Assembly: GCA_900556485.1 (NCBI GenBank)
Contig: USOX01000003.1
Location: 140,863-204,862 of the forward strand
Source of the DNA: an uncultured Dysgonomonas sp.
GTDB lineage: Bacteria; Bacteroidota; Bacteroidia; Bacteroidales; Dysgonomonadaceae
Direction of reading: 5' to 3'
Length of the DNA: 64,000 nt
Shown: in pieces, positions 34,289 to 43,570 of the stretch
How positions within the stretch are numbered: position 1 is the stretch's first letter
Layout: every line of letters starts with the position of its first letter
The notes under the pieces: generated by a model
Told to the model about the DNA's origin: nothing
What the model saw: only the letters and a program-made list of their open reading frames with translations
Database searches by the model: none
Position numbers and translations under genes: made by a program

Positions 34289-36415
34289 ATGACTATAATA
34301 GACATTATTTCATCTGCTTTAAATATTAAGGCATCGCAAATAGGAAAAACGATTGAGTTGCTCGATTCGGGGGCAACAATCCCTTTTATCAGCCGCTACC
34401 GTAAAGAGGTGACCGGAGGGCTGGACGAGGTGCAGATAACATCTATAAAAGAACAGAATGACAAGCTAAATGAGCTGATAAAACGCAGGGAAACAATATT
34501 AAAGTCTATTGAAGAACAGGAGAAACTAACGCCTGAGCTAAAAGAACGTATAGAAAATTGCTGGGTATCGTCCGAGTTGGAAGATATCTATTTACCATAC
34601 AAACCCAAAAGACAAACCAGAGCAGAAATTGCCCGTAAAAAGGGATTGGAAGGGTTAGCCAAAATCATTATGGCGCAACATGCTGATACGAATGTTGAGG
34701 GTAAAGCCGAAACATATGTAAAAGGTGAAGTCAAAGATACGAAAGAAGCCATTGCCGGAGCATGTGATATTATAGCCGAATGGATAAACGAGGATGAACA
34801 TGCGCGTAATGCCATCCGTAACCTTTTCCAACGAGATGCTGTAATAACGGCTAAAGTAGTGAAAGGTAAGGAGGAAGAGGGCGATAAATACCGAGACTAT
34901 TTCGACTTTTCGGAGAAGCTAAGCAAATCTTCTTCGCACCGTATACTGGCTATCCGCAGAGGTGAATCGGAAGGCTTTTTGCGTGTAAATATTGCTCCTG
35001 ATGAGGATGCTGCATTGGAGCGTTTGGACAAGCGGTTTATAAAAGGGGATAATGATAACGAAGCTACAAACTATGTTGCTGATGCTATAGAAGACTCTTA
35101 CAAACGTCTGTTGAAGCCATCTATAGAGACGGAGTTTGCTGCCCTGTCGAAAGAAAAAGCTGATGAGGAGGCAATTCGTGTGTTTATAGAAAACCTGCGC
35201 CAGCTTTTGCTTGCTCCTCCGTTAGGTCAAATGAGGGTATTGGGAATAGACCCGGGTTATCGTACAGGATGTAAGCTGGTATGTCTGGATGCTGAAGGGA
35301 ATTTGCTTCACAATGAGACTATTTATCCACACCCACCTCAGAATGAGACATCTAAAGCTGCCGGTAAAGTATCGAAGCTGGTTACTACTTATAATATAGA
35401 TGCTATTGCAATCGGTAATGGAACCGCAAGTCGCGAAACAGAGCGGTTTATTACAAATATCCGTTACGAGAAGGAAGTTAAAGTGTTTGTTGTCAGTGAA
35501 AACGGAGCTTCTATCTATTCCGCATCGAAAGTGGCAAGGGAAGAGTTTCCGGACTATGATGTAACTGTGAGAGGAGCCGTTTCGATTGGTCGCCGCTTGA
35601 TGGACCCTTTAGCTGAATTGGTAAAGATTGACCCTAAGTCGATTGGTGTAGGTCAGTATCAGCACGATGTAGATCAATCGAAGCTAAAGAAATCGCTTGA
35701 CCTGACAGTGGAGAGCTGTGTGAACCTTGTAGGAGTAAATGTAAATACTGCAAGTAAACATTTGCTTACTTATGTCTCGGGTTTAGGCCCTACCCTTGCA
35801 CAGAATATTGTAGACTACCGTGCTGAGAACGGGGCTTTTAAATCGCGTAAGGAACTGAAAAAAGTAGCGCGTATGGGAGATAAAGCTTTTGAGCAATGTG
35901 CAGGTTTCCTTCGTATTGCAGAAGCTGAGAATCCGTTGGATAATTCGGCTGTCCATCCTGAGAGCTATTTTGTTGTTGAAAAAATGGCTAAGGATTTAGG
36001 GTGTTCCGTTAAAGAGTTGATAGAAAAGAAAGAGCTGAAAAAGTCGTTGGAACTGAATAAATATATCACCGATTCGGTTGGGCTTCCTACCTTGAATGAT
36101 ATAATGGAAGAACTGGATAAACCGGGACGCGACCCACGTAAAGGTATTAAGATGTTCGAATTTGATCCGAGTATCAGAACTATCGAAGATTTGCGTGAGG
36201 GTATGGTATTGCCGGGAATAGTTACTAATATTACTAATTTCGGCTGCTTTGTGGATGTGGGTATCAAGGAGAACGGGCTGGTACATATTTCGGAGATTGC
36301 CGACCGTTTTGTATCCGACCCTACGGAAGTGGTGTCGTTGCATCAGCATGTGGAGGTAAAGGTGCTTTCGGTGGATTTGGGAAGGAAGAGGGTGCAGTTG
36401 TCGATGAAGAAGTAA
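34289..36415 (+). CDS. Tex-family S1 RNA-binding transcription accessory protein
   Basis: This 708-aa cytoplasmic nucleic-acid-binding protein begins in the Tex N-terminal HTH region with SGATIPFISRYRKEVTGGLD. The YqgF/RuvX-like domain near residues 320-440 has MRVLGIDPGYRTGCKLVCLD. A helix-hairpin-helix region carries LAQNIVDYRAENGAFKSRKE. A C-terminal S1 domain (about 635-708) contains GIVTNITNFGCFVDVGIKEN and VHISEIADRF. I use the ATG at 34289; a TTG seven codons upstream is less likely. Tex proteins influence transcription and toxin expression in other bacteria. The gene stands alone and ends at a terminator near 36497. Confidence 0.95.
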   Translation: MTIIDIISSALNIKASQIGKTIELLDSGATIPFISRYRKEVTGGLDEVQITSIKEQNDKLNELIKRRETILKSIEEQEKLTPELKERIENCWVSSELEDIYLPYKPKRQTRAEIARKKGLEGLAKIIMAQHADTNVEGKAETYVKGEVKDTKEAIAGACDIIAEWINEDEHARNAIRNLFQRDAVITAKVVKGKEEEGDKYRDYFDFSEKLSKSSSHRILAIRRGESEGFLRVNIAPDEDAALERLDKRFIKGDNDNEATNYVADAIEDSYKRLLKPSIETEFAALSKEKADEEAIRVFIENLRQLLLAPPLGQMRVLGIDPGYRTGCKLVCLDAEGNLLHNETIYPHPPQNETSKAAGKVSKLVTTYNIDAIAIGNGTASRETERFITNIRYEKEVKVFVVSENGASIYSASKVAREEFPDYDVTVRGAVSIGRRLMDPLAELVKIDPKSIGVGQYQHDVDQSKLKKSLDLTVESCVNLVGVNVNTASKHLLTYVSGLGPTLAQNIVDYRAENGAFKSRKELKKVARMGDKAFEQCAGFLRIAEAENPLDNSAVHPESYFVVEKMAKDLGCSVKELIEKKELKKSLELNKYITDSVGLPTLNDIMEELDKPGRDPRKGIKMFEFDPSIRTIEDLREGMVLPGIVTNITNFGCFVDVGIKENGLVHISEIADRFVSDPTEVVSLHQHVEVKVLSVDLGRKRVQLSMKK

Positions 36416-36495
36416 ACTCTATACTGTGCGTAACTCATTTATGTTAAAATATATTTGTATATAAACTTAAAAAAATCTATATTTACAATTATAAC

Positions 36496-36532
36496 AAACA
36501 GTGCGGGCTCATATGCTTGCACTGTTTTTTTT
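36496..36532 (+). terminator. Intrinsic terminator behind tex
   Basis: AACAGTGC and GCACTGTT pair across a 14-base loop, followed by a run of T, about 80 bases after the tex stop codon. Confidence 0.65.
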
Positions 36533-36675
36533 CTAGGTATTAAAAAACGAACCAAAATTAACACACATTTGTTTCATAAAATAATGCCTAGTATCAATAA
36601 ATGTGAAGATATAATAGTTGAAGATTTCCTTATCTGAAAAACTCAAGTAATTTATTTATTATAAAAACAAGAGCT

Positions 36676-37188
36676 ATGAAAAAAAGTATTTTATCAGGTA
36701 CTCTCTGCCTTTTCGTAAGCGCAAGCTTTGTTCTTATCTTCCTTTTAGGCAGTCTATCATCGTGTGACTCTGCTGCTAAAAAGGAAGCTCAAAGGATTGA
36801 ACGAGAGAAACAAGTAGCCGATAGTTTAAAGGCTGCTGCCGAAAAAGAAGAGCAAATACTGTGCGACACCTTAATCTCATTTCTTAAGTCCGATATTACA
36901 GGAAAAAGCAAAGTAGCGAAAGCAAATGCAAAAGCCAGAGTAATAGGTATCAAAAAAGCAGATGCTCTTCCTACAGCAATGAAAATGTGTATCAAACTGG
37001 ATGCAAAGAAGCTGGAAATGGAAAGTAAAGATGTGGTTTATAAACTGCCAGGGCATTCAGGCCACTTCACTATACAGGAAGTTAACAGCAAAGATATTTA
37101 CCTTAAACTAATTATAGACTCGGAATGTAGCGATCTGCCATTCAGCGAAATATGGATGGTAAGCCCTCAATATTATAAGCGACAATAA
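36676..37188 (+). CDS. Hypothetical lipoprotein, 170 aa
   Basis: I do not recognise this protein. A hydrophobic segment (SASFVLIFLLGSLSSC, Cys at residue 30) forms a lipoprotein signal. A charged helical stretch follows (EAQRIEREKQVADSLKAAAE, residues about 37-56), probably a coiled-coil linker. The C-terminal half is a small domain with ITGKSKVAKANAKARVIGIK and PGHSGHFTIQEVNSKDIYLK. It lies 45 bases before the PI-PLC-like gene in the same direction, so the two may share an mRNA. A partner or anchoring role for that protein is a guess from proximity. Confidence 0.65.
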   Translation: MKKSILSGTLCLFVSASFVLIFLLGSLSSCDSAAKKEAQRIEREKQVADSLKAAAEKEEQILCDTLISFLKSDITGKSKVAKANAKARVIGIKKADALPTAMKMCIKLDAKKLEMESKDVVYKLPGHSGHFTIQEVNSKDIYLKLIIDSECSDLPFSEIWMVSPQYYKRQ

Positions 37189-37233
37189 ATACATAACAAA
37201 ACATATCAAAGCTATTTCTTAAATGTAAAAAAT

Positions 37234-38439
37234 ATGGCATCAAGGGAATCTTATTTAAGAATCGTTAATCTGACCAAACACGCAATGACTGTAAATGTAA
37301 GCTCTGTTGAAAACAACGATTGGGATGGAATAAGCAGACCCGACCGAAATTTCAACAATGTGACCATAGAGCCATTTTCGTCATTGAGGCACAGGGAAGA
37401 ATTGAACTATTGGGCCAGGAGTGCATGGTACAATATGTACTTCTGTTTTGAAAATGGAGACAAGATAGGGATACGCAACGATCAGCTGGACAGCATGAAA
37501 TGGCTACAACGCTTATACCCTGTAGAAGAGAAAGATGCAGAGAAGTATGTTATTTTCCAGAATAATATAAACAGCCGGGAAAATACATTCTATATTACAT
37601 CTAAATATTGGTGTAAAGATCTTAGCAATGATCTGTATTTGTATAACCTAACTATACCGGGTACACATGATACCTGTGCAACCCACGCTCTTCCTTTTGC
37701 AAAATGCCAGAATTTAGGACTGAAGGAACAGCTCGATCTGGGGATACGTTTCATCGATATAAGATGCAGGCATATGAATGACAGATTTGCAATACATCAC
37801 GGATCGGTATATCAGAAGCTTAATTTCAGAGATATATTGGATGAATGTATGGATTTCCTCAAACGGTCTAAAGAAAAGAACAACGGCGAAAACAGTGAAT
37901 TCATTATCTTTTCAGTGAAAGAAGAATATGATGGGACAGATAATACCCGCAGCTTTGAAGAAACACTGATAAATAAATACCTGGTAGAAAGACCAACTGA
38001 ATTTTTCTATATAAAACGTACAATTCCGCAGGTAAAAGATATAAGAGGTAAGATAGTTCTGCTAAGCAGATATAAGAATAATACAATAGGAATTAATGCC
38101 ACACCTTGGGCAGATAATACATCTTTTGAGATTAATAATACCGCGAATTTGTACGTTCAGGACAGGTATCAGTTAACTCCTTTCGAAAATAAATGGACAG
38201 ATATAAGATGGTGCCTTGATAAGGCTACATTATCAAATCATGAGGCTACATTATTCCTTAATTATTGTAGTGGGATACAGCCTCCGTCCGAGCCTAAAGT
38301 GTTGGCTCATAACATCAATAATACGCTATTCAGTTATGTGTCGAAGGAGGAGAAAAAAAGATTGGGTGTCCTTGTTATGGACTTCCCCGAAACATGTGAA
38401 GCATTAACGCGCTCGATAGTTTGCTTAAACTTTAAGTAA
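37234..38439 (+). CDS. PI-PLC X-domain protein with N-terminal beta domain
   Basis: This 401-aa protein has a phosphatidylinositol-specific phospholipase C X domain at about residues 135-395. The two catalytic histidines are visible in IPGTHDTCATH (His145) and AIHHG (His189). The inositol-binding Arg of FIDIRCRH (Arg177) is also present. The family cleaves phosphatidylinositol or GPI anchors by a metal-free mechanism. Residues 1-125 form an extra, beta-rich domain (RIVNLTKHAMTVNVSSVENN and AWYNMYFCFENGDKIGIRND) that I cannot name but that faintly resembles aegerolysin or lectin folds. There is no signal peptide, which is unusual for a PI-PLC. It follows a lipoprotein gene and ends with a terminator. 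Confidence 0.85.
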   Translation: MASRESYLRIVNLTKHAMTVNVSSVENNDWDGISRPDRNFNNVTIEPFSSLRHREELNYWARSAWYNMYFCFENGDKIGIRNDQLDSMKWLQRLYPVEEKDAEKYVIFQNNINSRENTFYITSKYWCKDLSNDLYLYNLTIPGTHDTCATHALPFAKCQNLGLKEQLDLGIRFIDIRCRHMNDRFAIHHGSVYQKLNFRDILDECMDFLKRSKEKNNGENSEFIIFSVKEEYDGTDNTRSFEETLINKYLVERPTEFFYIKRTIPQVKDIRGKIVLLSRYKNNTIGINATPWADNTSFEINNTANLYVQDRYQLTPFENKWTDIRWCLDKATLSNHEATLFLNYCSGIQPPSEPKVLAHNINNTLFSYVSKEEKKRLGVLVMDFPETCEALTRSIVCLNFK

Positions 38440-38465
38440 ACAGCCAAAACTCCGTAACAGAAGCG

Positions 38466-38498
38466 AAGCCGGAAGAGGAATATCCTTTTCCGGCTTTT
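38466..38498 (+). terminator. Intrinsic terminator of the PI-PLC gene
   Basis: AAGCCGGAA and TTCCGGCTT form a 9-base-pair stem with a loop containing GAGGAATATCC, followed by TTTTG. It lies 27 bases after the stop codon. Confidence 0.75.
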
Positions 38499-38523
38499 GT
38501 ACTACACTAATTTGATAATATAA

Positions 38524-39357
38524 TTACTGAAGCTTGAACACTATCGGCATTGTGAAATAAACATGTACAGGGTTACCTTGTTGTTTGCCAGGGATCCATC
38601 TAGGCATCGATTTTATAACTCTTGCAGCTTCTTTATCGCAACTAGGGCTGACTCCTTTAAGTACTTGAATATCGGTTATATCACCAGTTTTACTTACCAC
38701 AAAACGTACTGTAACTTTACCTTGTATTCCCATTTCCTGATCTACTACCGGATATTTAAGGTTATCCTTGATGTATTTGTACATCTCACCATCACCACCC
38801 GGGAATTGAGGCATTATTTCGGCTCCGAAAATAATCTCCGGTTTATCCTCTTTTGGTTTAGCTACAATCAGATTTTCTAATTCTTTGCGTACTGCATCCG
38901 CATCTTTCGATCCGTTCTTGACTTCAAATGCTCCGATGGCTACAGTTTTATCCTTTAATAAATCATCCATGTTTGCCATTTCACTTTCTTCCGGCGCATC
39001 AGCATCGTCTACAATCTTCGGAGGAGAAAATTTTTGCATTGCTACAAACTTAGGAGGCTCAGGCATTTCGGGTTGTACAAACTCTTCCGGCTTTTCTATC
39101 ACGGTGTTATCAATATCAATTACACTTGTAGTATAAACATCATCAATACCATCTGTATGTGTTCTTGTAGCAGCTTCGATCTTACTAACAATTGAAGGTA
39201 AGAAGGCAACAAAGACAACAAATAATATTATTACTCCAAAGGCAACCAAATGTCTCTTGCTTGAAGACTGGCGTAGTTCGAACGCTCCGTATGATTTATT
39301 TTTCCCTTCGAAAATCATATCACACCATTCTGTGGAATTTAGATTTAAGTTTTTCAT
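38524..39357 (-). CDS. Energy transducer TonB
   Basis: This 277-aa inner-membrane protein passes energy from ExbBD to outer membrane receptors. The N-terminus contains FEGKNKSYGAFELRQ, the mark of Bacteroidetes TonB proteins. One transmembrane helix lies at about residues 39-60 (LVAFGVIILFVVFVAFLPSI). A Pro/Glu-rich periplasmic spacer follows (VQPEMPEPPKFV). The C-terminal TonB domain (about 190-277) has GKVTVRFVVSKTGDITDIQV and RVIKSMPRWIPGKQQGNPVH. No exbB or exbD is adjacent. It may serve the receptors seen at 6948 and 58334, although the phylum usually carries several TonB copies. Confidence 0.92.
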   Translation of the reverse strand: MKNLNLNSTEWCDMIFEGKNKSYGAFELRQSSSKRHLVAFGVIILFVVFVAFLPSIVSKIEAATRTHTDGIDDVYTTSVIDIDNTVIEKPEEFVQPEMPEPPKFVAMQKFSPPKIVDDADAPEESEMANMDDLLKDKTVAIGAFEVKNGSKDADAVRKELENLIVAKPKEDKPEIIFGAEIMPQFPGGDGEMYKYIKDNLKYPVVDQEMGIQGKVTVRFVVSKTGDITDIQVLKGVSPSCDKEAARVIKSMPRWIPGKQQGNPVHVYFTMPIVFKLQ

Positions 39358-39601
39358 GACTGTAAGTTTTATTTGTTATGTAATTATTTCCTTTTGTACC
39401 TAATAGATAGCCAGAAAAGAAAAATTCCATAAATAGGTTATATTTTTTTTGAAAAAAGTGAAAAACAAATTCATAGCTGCCTTAAAAAAATAGTACCTTG
39501 CATGTGAATTATGAATGCCAATCAGGATTAAAAAAAAGAAAAACACTAATAAAAAGCCTACTTTTTAATTCGCACATTTTTATCATAAACAAAATAATAT
39601 A

Positions 39602-40327
39602 ATGAAGAAACTAATACTATTGACCTCTATTTCCCTATTACTGGCAGGATGCGGTAATACCAATAATGAAAATAACAACAAGGCTAATGAGGAAACTAAT
39701 GCCAATGCTGTAGTCATGGAAGATGCTTCTATAACATTGTCGGGCATCAACTTTACCAAAGCGGTAAATGAGGCAGCTAAATATAGCAAAGTGGAAAATG
39801 ATTGCCTGATAATAGACGCTCCTGCTAAAACAAATTACTTTATTTCGCCGGATGGTTCACGATTCGAAGCATCTGCTCCTATCCTACTAACTGAAATAGA
39901 TAATACAAAAGCGTTTACTTTCACTACACGTATGGAAAGTGCAATAGAGAAAATATATGATGCCGGAAAGGTGTATATCTATGTTGATAACAACAGGTGG
40001 TTGAAATATGCTTTTGAGCGTGATGAGAAAAACCGTTGCCGCGTTGTTACAGTAAGAACTGAAGGTTCTTCCGATGATAATAATCATGACATTATAGGAC
40101 AAGACTTTGTATATGTGCGTATTTCGTCCAATGTAAAACAAATAGGATTTTATTATTCTCTGGATGGAAAAGAATGGAACCTGGCACGGATATACAGAAA
40201 CGAATATCCTGAAAAGATATGGCTGGGGGTGAGTTCTCAATCGCCAAAAGAAGGAAATAATGTTACATCGTTCGAGTATATAAGCCTGACAGATAGTTAC
40301 ATATCGAATCATAGATTGGGAGAATAG
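39602..40327 (+). CDS. DUF1349-like lipoprotein
   Basis: This 241-aa lipoprotein has a clear signal (ISLLLAGC, Cys at residue 17) and an Asn-rich linker (NTNNENNNKANEETNANA). A concanavalin-like beta-sandwich of the DUF1349/LamG type follows. Diagnostic stretches are AFTFTTRMESAIEKIYDAGK, YIYVDNNRWLKYAFER, QDFVYVRISSNVKQIGFYYS and IWLGVSSQSPKEGNNVTSFE. Proteins with this domain often bind carbohydrate or join with glycoside hydrolases, but no catalytic residue can be named here. It lies divergent from tonB and stands alone. A carbohydrate-binding surface role is inference from the fold. Confidence 0.8.
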   Translation: MKKLILLTSISLLLAGCGNTNNENNNKANEETNANAVVMEDASITLSGINFTKAVNEAAKYSKVENDCLIIDAPAKTNYFISPDGSRFEASAPILLTEIDNTKAFTFTTRMESAIEKIYDAGKVYIYVDNNRWLKYAFERDEKNRCRVVTVRTEGSSDDNNHDIIGQDFVYVRISSNVKQIGFYYSLDGKEWNLARIYRNEYPEKIWLGVSSQSPKEGNNVTSFEYISLTDSYISNHRLGE

Positions 40328-40344
40328 TATTTGTAAAATTATTT

Positions 40345-40415
40345 AATAGAACACAGAGTAAAAGGAGTAACACAGAGTTTCTCATCCTTTCGGATTTGCA
40401 GTCTGAAAGTATGAG
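40345..40415. repeat. CACAGAGT and CGGATTT dispersed repeats
   Basis: AACACAGAGTAAAAGGAG with TAACACAGAGTTTCTC (40348-40383) is followed by CTTTCGGATTTGCAGTCTG with complementary ends (40386-40409). Both belong to families seen at 6149 and 32210. Confidence 0.6.
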
Positions 40416-40518
40416 GTATTTTTTGCCTGTTCCATAAAAAAGCTATTTCTTTAATTAAATTTTAATAAATAAACGATTTTTAGCCTGACATTTTTTTATA
40501 AATCAAATCTTAAAATGC

Positions 40519-40526
40519 TACATTTG
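40519..40526 (+). promoter_or_regulatory. -7 box of the GT2 gene
   Basis: TACATTTG matches the -7 consensus and would give a leader of about 16 bases before the ATG at 40549. No TTG is seen at the right distance. Confidence 0.45.
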
Positions 40527-40548
40527 CGCTTTACTAAAAAGAAAAACA

Positions 40549-41286
40549 ATGTCTGACTCGGTAGTTATAATCCCTACTTATAATGAAATAGAGAACATAG
40601 AGGCTATTATCAAGGCTGTATTCGACCTGCCTAAGATATTTGATGTGCTTATTATCGATGATGGTTCTCCTGACGGAACAGCTTTCGCAGTGAAAACATT
40701 ACAGGCGGAATATCCTGACAGACTCTTCCTTATCGAACGCTCCGGTAAGTTAGGTTTGGGAACAGCCTACATTGCAGGATTCAGATGGACGCTCGAACGG
40801 GATTATGAATATGTATTCGAGATGGATGCAGATTTTTCGCACAATCCTCTTGATCTTCTTCGCCTTTACGATGCTTGTGCCAATGAGGAAGCAGACATGG
40901 CTGTAGGTTCCCGTTATTATAGTGGGGTCAATGTGGTAAACTGGCCAATGGGACGGGTATTGATGTCTTATTTTGCATCTAAATATGTGCGGTTTATCAC
41001 TGGTATGAAGGTACATGATGCAACAGCCGGATTTGTATGCTACACTAGAAAGGTATTGGAAACCATAGACTTGGACAATATACGTTTTAAGGGCTATGCT
41101 TTCCAAGTGGAAATGAAATATACTGCTCATTGCCTGGGCTTTAAAATAAAGGAAGTGTCTATCATCTTTGTAAACCGTATGTTGGGTACATCTAAAATGA
41201 ATTCGGGTATATTCGCCGAAGGTATTTTCGGTGTTTTGACTATGAGGATCAGACAATTGTTTGGAGGTATAAAGAAAAAGAAATAA
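40549..41286 (+). CDS. Polyprenol-phosphate mannose/glucose synthase-like GT2
   Basis: This 245-aa glycosyltransferase has the dolichol-phosphate mannosyltransferase pattern: VVIIPTYNEIENI at the N-terminus, VLIIDDGSPDGTA for nucleotide binding, and the metal-binding FEMDADFSHNP (DAD). RFKGYAFQVEMKYTAHCLGF near the C-terminus is typical of the single-domain bacterial form. It would transfer mannose or glucose from a nucleotide sugar to undecaprenyl phosphate at the inner membrane. The C-terminus lacks added membrane spans. In Bacteroidales this gene often sits near dihydroorotase, which I do not see here. The sugar donor is not decidable. Confidence 0.9.
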   Translation: MSDSVVIIPTYNEIENIEAIIKAVFDLPKIFDVLIIDDGSPDGTAFAVKTLQAEYPDRLFLIERSGKLGLGTAYIAGFRWTLERDYEYVFEMDADFSHNPLDLLRLYDACANEEADMAVGSRYYSGVNVVNWPMGRVLMSYFASKYVRFITGMKVHDATAGFVCYTRKVLETIDLDNIRFKGYAFQVEMKYTAHCLGFKIKEVSIIFVNRMLGTSKMNSGIFAEGIFGVLTMRIRQLFGGIKKKK

Positions 41287-41339
41287 AAATTGTATATTTG
41301 CATCGGTTTTTCGAAATTGGTGATTTTTTTTTATCTATG

Positions 41340-41470
41340 ATGAAAAAGCTATTAGCTGTTAGCTCATAGTTTTTAACAGAATATATATTTATAGCTGAAC
41401 AAAAAGTAACGAGTAAAATATATACAAAAGTGTCACTTTCGTCACCTTTGTCACTTTTTATAAAAACAGA
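41340..41470. repeat. AGCTATTAGCTGTTAGC and GTCACTTT dispersed repeats
   Basis: AGCTATTAGCTGTTAGCTC (41348-41368) resembles the insert inside the cobalamin riboswitch at about 45017. A run GTGTCACTTTCGTCACC with TTTGTCACTTTTT (41430-41460) is another intergenic type. No gene lies here. Confidence 0.5.
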
Positions 41471-41519
41471 GTAGAGAAACAAGACCTATAACCCTAATAA
41501 AGCTTTAAGGTATACTTTA

Positions 41520-42146
41520 ATGAAAATAATCTGTGTAGGCCTAAATTATCAGTCGCATAATAAAGAAATGGGAAGGGCATTGTCTGCAAAAGATGATGAT
41601 CCGGTTCTGTTTATGAAGCCTGATACAGCTTTATTACCTCATAACAAAAATCAATTTTATATACCTGATTTTTCGTCCGATATTCATTACGAGACCGAAC
41701 TTGTAGTAAAAATAAGCAAGATGGGCAAAAATATAGCCGAACGTTTTGCACACCGTTACTATGAGGAAATAAGCCTGGGAATTGATTTCACTGCCAGAGA
41801 TATACAGAGCGAATTGAAGAAAAAAGGTTTACCTTGGGAAATATCCAAAGCCTTTGATAATTCGGCCGCAACAGGAACTTTTCTGCATAAGGATGATTTC
41901 AGGAAAGACATTCAGAATCTTAATTTTAGCCTCGATATAGATGGTAATACTGTACAATCGGGCAATACTGCAGATATGATTCATTCTGTGGATAAAATAA
42001 TAGCTTATGCCAGCCGTTTCTTTACCTTGAAAACAGGTGATTTGATATTTACGGGAACTCCTGCCGGAGTAGGACGTGTAGAAATAGGAAACCGTTTACA
42101 AGCAAAGCTTGAAGAGAAAGAAATACTAGACCTGCATATTTGTTAA
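41520..42146 (+). CDS. Fumarylacetoacetate hydrolase-family protein
   Basis: This 208-aa cytoplasmic protein has the compact FAH fold. It begins MKIICVGLNYQSHNKEMG. The first metal ligands are in DIHYETELVVKISKMGKNI (two Glu), and the loop GIDFTARDIQSELKKKG is typical. The third ligand and active-site loop LKTGDLIFTGTPAGVG is present. Members are Mg2+-dependent hydrolases or decarboxylases such as oxaloacetate decarboxylase/acylpyruvase. Oxaloacetate chemistry is plausible but not shown. It is followed after 133 bases by porV in the same direction, with no operon logic evident. Confidence 0.92.
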   Translation: MKIICVGLNYQSHNKEMGRALSAKDDDPVLFMKPDTALLPHNKNQFYIPDFSSDIHYETELVVKISKMGKNIAERFAHRYYEEISLGIDFTARDIQSELKKKGLPWEISKAFDNSAATGTFLHKDDFRKDIQNLNFSLDIDGNTVQSGNTADMIHSVDKIIAYASRFFTLKTGDLIFTGTPAGVGRVEIGNRLQAKLEEKEILDLHIC

Positions 42147-42279
42147 GATCTTAAATGTTAAAAAACAAAATAAAAACAATAATTGTTATAAAAATAAGTT
42201 AGTATTATAATTAAGGATGTGTAAACTATAAGTACCTTAACAAACTGAATAATTACTTTAGAAACAATAAAGACAGAAG

Positions 42280-43455
42280 ATGAAAAATTTCTTAAAAAAA
42301 GTCATATTGGTAAATACATTTGCACTAACAACCATAGGTTTGGCAGCGCAAAACAATGATTTCAATCCGATATCGACAGCAATGCCATCATTATCCATCG
42401 CTCCTGACGCAAGAGGTGGAGGTATGGGAGATGCCGGAGTAGCAACAGCACCGGATGTATACTCACAACACTGGAATCCATCGAAATACGCTTTTTCTCC
42501 TAGTAAAGCGGGATTCGGTCTAGCATATACCCCATGGTTGAGAAAACTGGTAAACGACATCGCACTGGTGTATGGTGTGGGATACTATAAGCTGGGAAAT
42601 GAAAACAATCAGGCGTTGAGTGCTTCGATACGTTACTTCTCGATGGGAGACGTGAATATGACAAGCCCTGACCCTGCTATAGGATCTCTGGGTACGCTAA
42701 GTCCGCATGAATTATCAATTGACCTCGGTTATACCCGTAAACTGACTGAAACATTCTCGCTAGGGATAGCAGGACGTTTTATCAGAGCCGATTATACAGG
42801 ATTTGACGAAGAAACTTCTGCCGGTACAGCATGGGCTGCCGATGTGTCGGGATACAACGAATCATATATCAACCTTGGACAATCTGAGAGCTTGTTAAGT
42901 TTCGGTTTCAATATTTCAAATATAGGTACTAAGATAGCAACTACAGGGGGCGATAGAGATCAATTTCTGCCTACAAACCTACGTGTAGGGGCTTCATTAA
43001 TGTATCCTGTAAATGATGTAAGTACTCTTTCGTTCAGTTTGGATGCCAATAAATTATTGGTACCTACCAAACCGTTGCAAAAGGAAGATGAAAGCGCAAC
43101 CGATTACAACAACAGACTCGAAAAAGATTATTATAGCATCAGTTCATTATCGGGAATCTTCAAATCGTTTGGTGATGCTCCGGGCGGATTTTCGGAAGAA
43201 CTGAAAGAAATCATGTGGTCGTTAGGAGCTGAGTACGATTATGATAATAAATTTCGTATACGTACAGGTTATTTCCACGAAAATAAGATGAAAGGAAACC
43301 GTCAGTACCTTTCTTTTGGTGCAGGATTTAAACTTACAGCTTTCCAATTGGATGTGGCTTATATGTTAGCAACAGCTCAGCAAAATCCACTAGACCAAAC
43401 ACTTCGTTTCTCTTTGGCATTCGATATAGAGGGAATGAAGAATTTGTTTAAATAA
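42280..43455 (+). CDS. porV: Type IX secretion system outer membrane protein PorV
   Basis: This 391-aa outer membrane beta-barrel of the FadL-like fold has a signal peptide (ending LAAQN). The PorV pattern SLSIAPDARGGGMGDAGVAT is followed by SQHWNPSKYAF, VYGVGYYKLG and a C-terminal strand RFSLAFDIEGMKNLFK. PorV is a shuttle or acceptor that passes cargo with C-terminal domains from the T9SS translocon to the attachment complex. No other T9SS gene is adjacent in the window, which is normal because por genes are scattered. PorQ and PorP are relatives, but length and N-terminal motif favour PorV. Confidence 0.88.
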   Translation: MKNFLKKVILVNTFALTTIGLAAQNNDFNPISTAMPSLSIAPDARGGGMGDAGVATAPDVYSQHWNPSKYAFSPSKAGFGLAYTPWLRKLVNDIALVYGVGYYKLGNENNQALSASIRYFSMGDVNMTSPDPAIGSLGTLSPHELSIDLGYTRKLTETFSLGIAGRFIRADYTGFDEETSAGTAWAADVSGYNESYINLGQSESLLSFGFNISNIGTKIATTGGDRDQFLPTNLRVGASLMYPVNDVSTLSFSLDANKLLVPTKPLQKEDESATDYNNRLEKDYYSISSLSGIFKSFGDAPGGFSEELKEIMWSLGAEYDYDNKFRIRTGYFHENKMKGNRQYLSFGAGFKLTAFQLDVAYMLATAQQNPLDQTLRFSLAFDIEGMKNLFK

Positions 43456-43503
43456 GAAAAGTTTGTTAGCGAATTAACAGCTAGCATTTTATAAGATATA
43501 ATT

Positions 43504-43547
43504 ACAAGTTTATCGGTATTTAAAAACCGGTAAACTTGTATACTTTT
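43504..43547 (+). terminator. Intrinsic terminator of porV
   Basis: ACAAGTTTATCGGT and ACCGGTAAACTTGT form a 13-14 base-pair stem with one bulge, followed by ATACTTTT. It lies between porV and ispF. Confidence 0.75.
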
Positions 43548-43570
43548 AATAAACTACTAAACTAAAACAA

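Noticed and set aside
36455..36637. A 60-codon frame between tex and the lipoprotein gene
   Set aside because: It spans the tex terminator, lacks any motif and has no upstream promoter.
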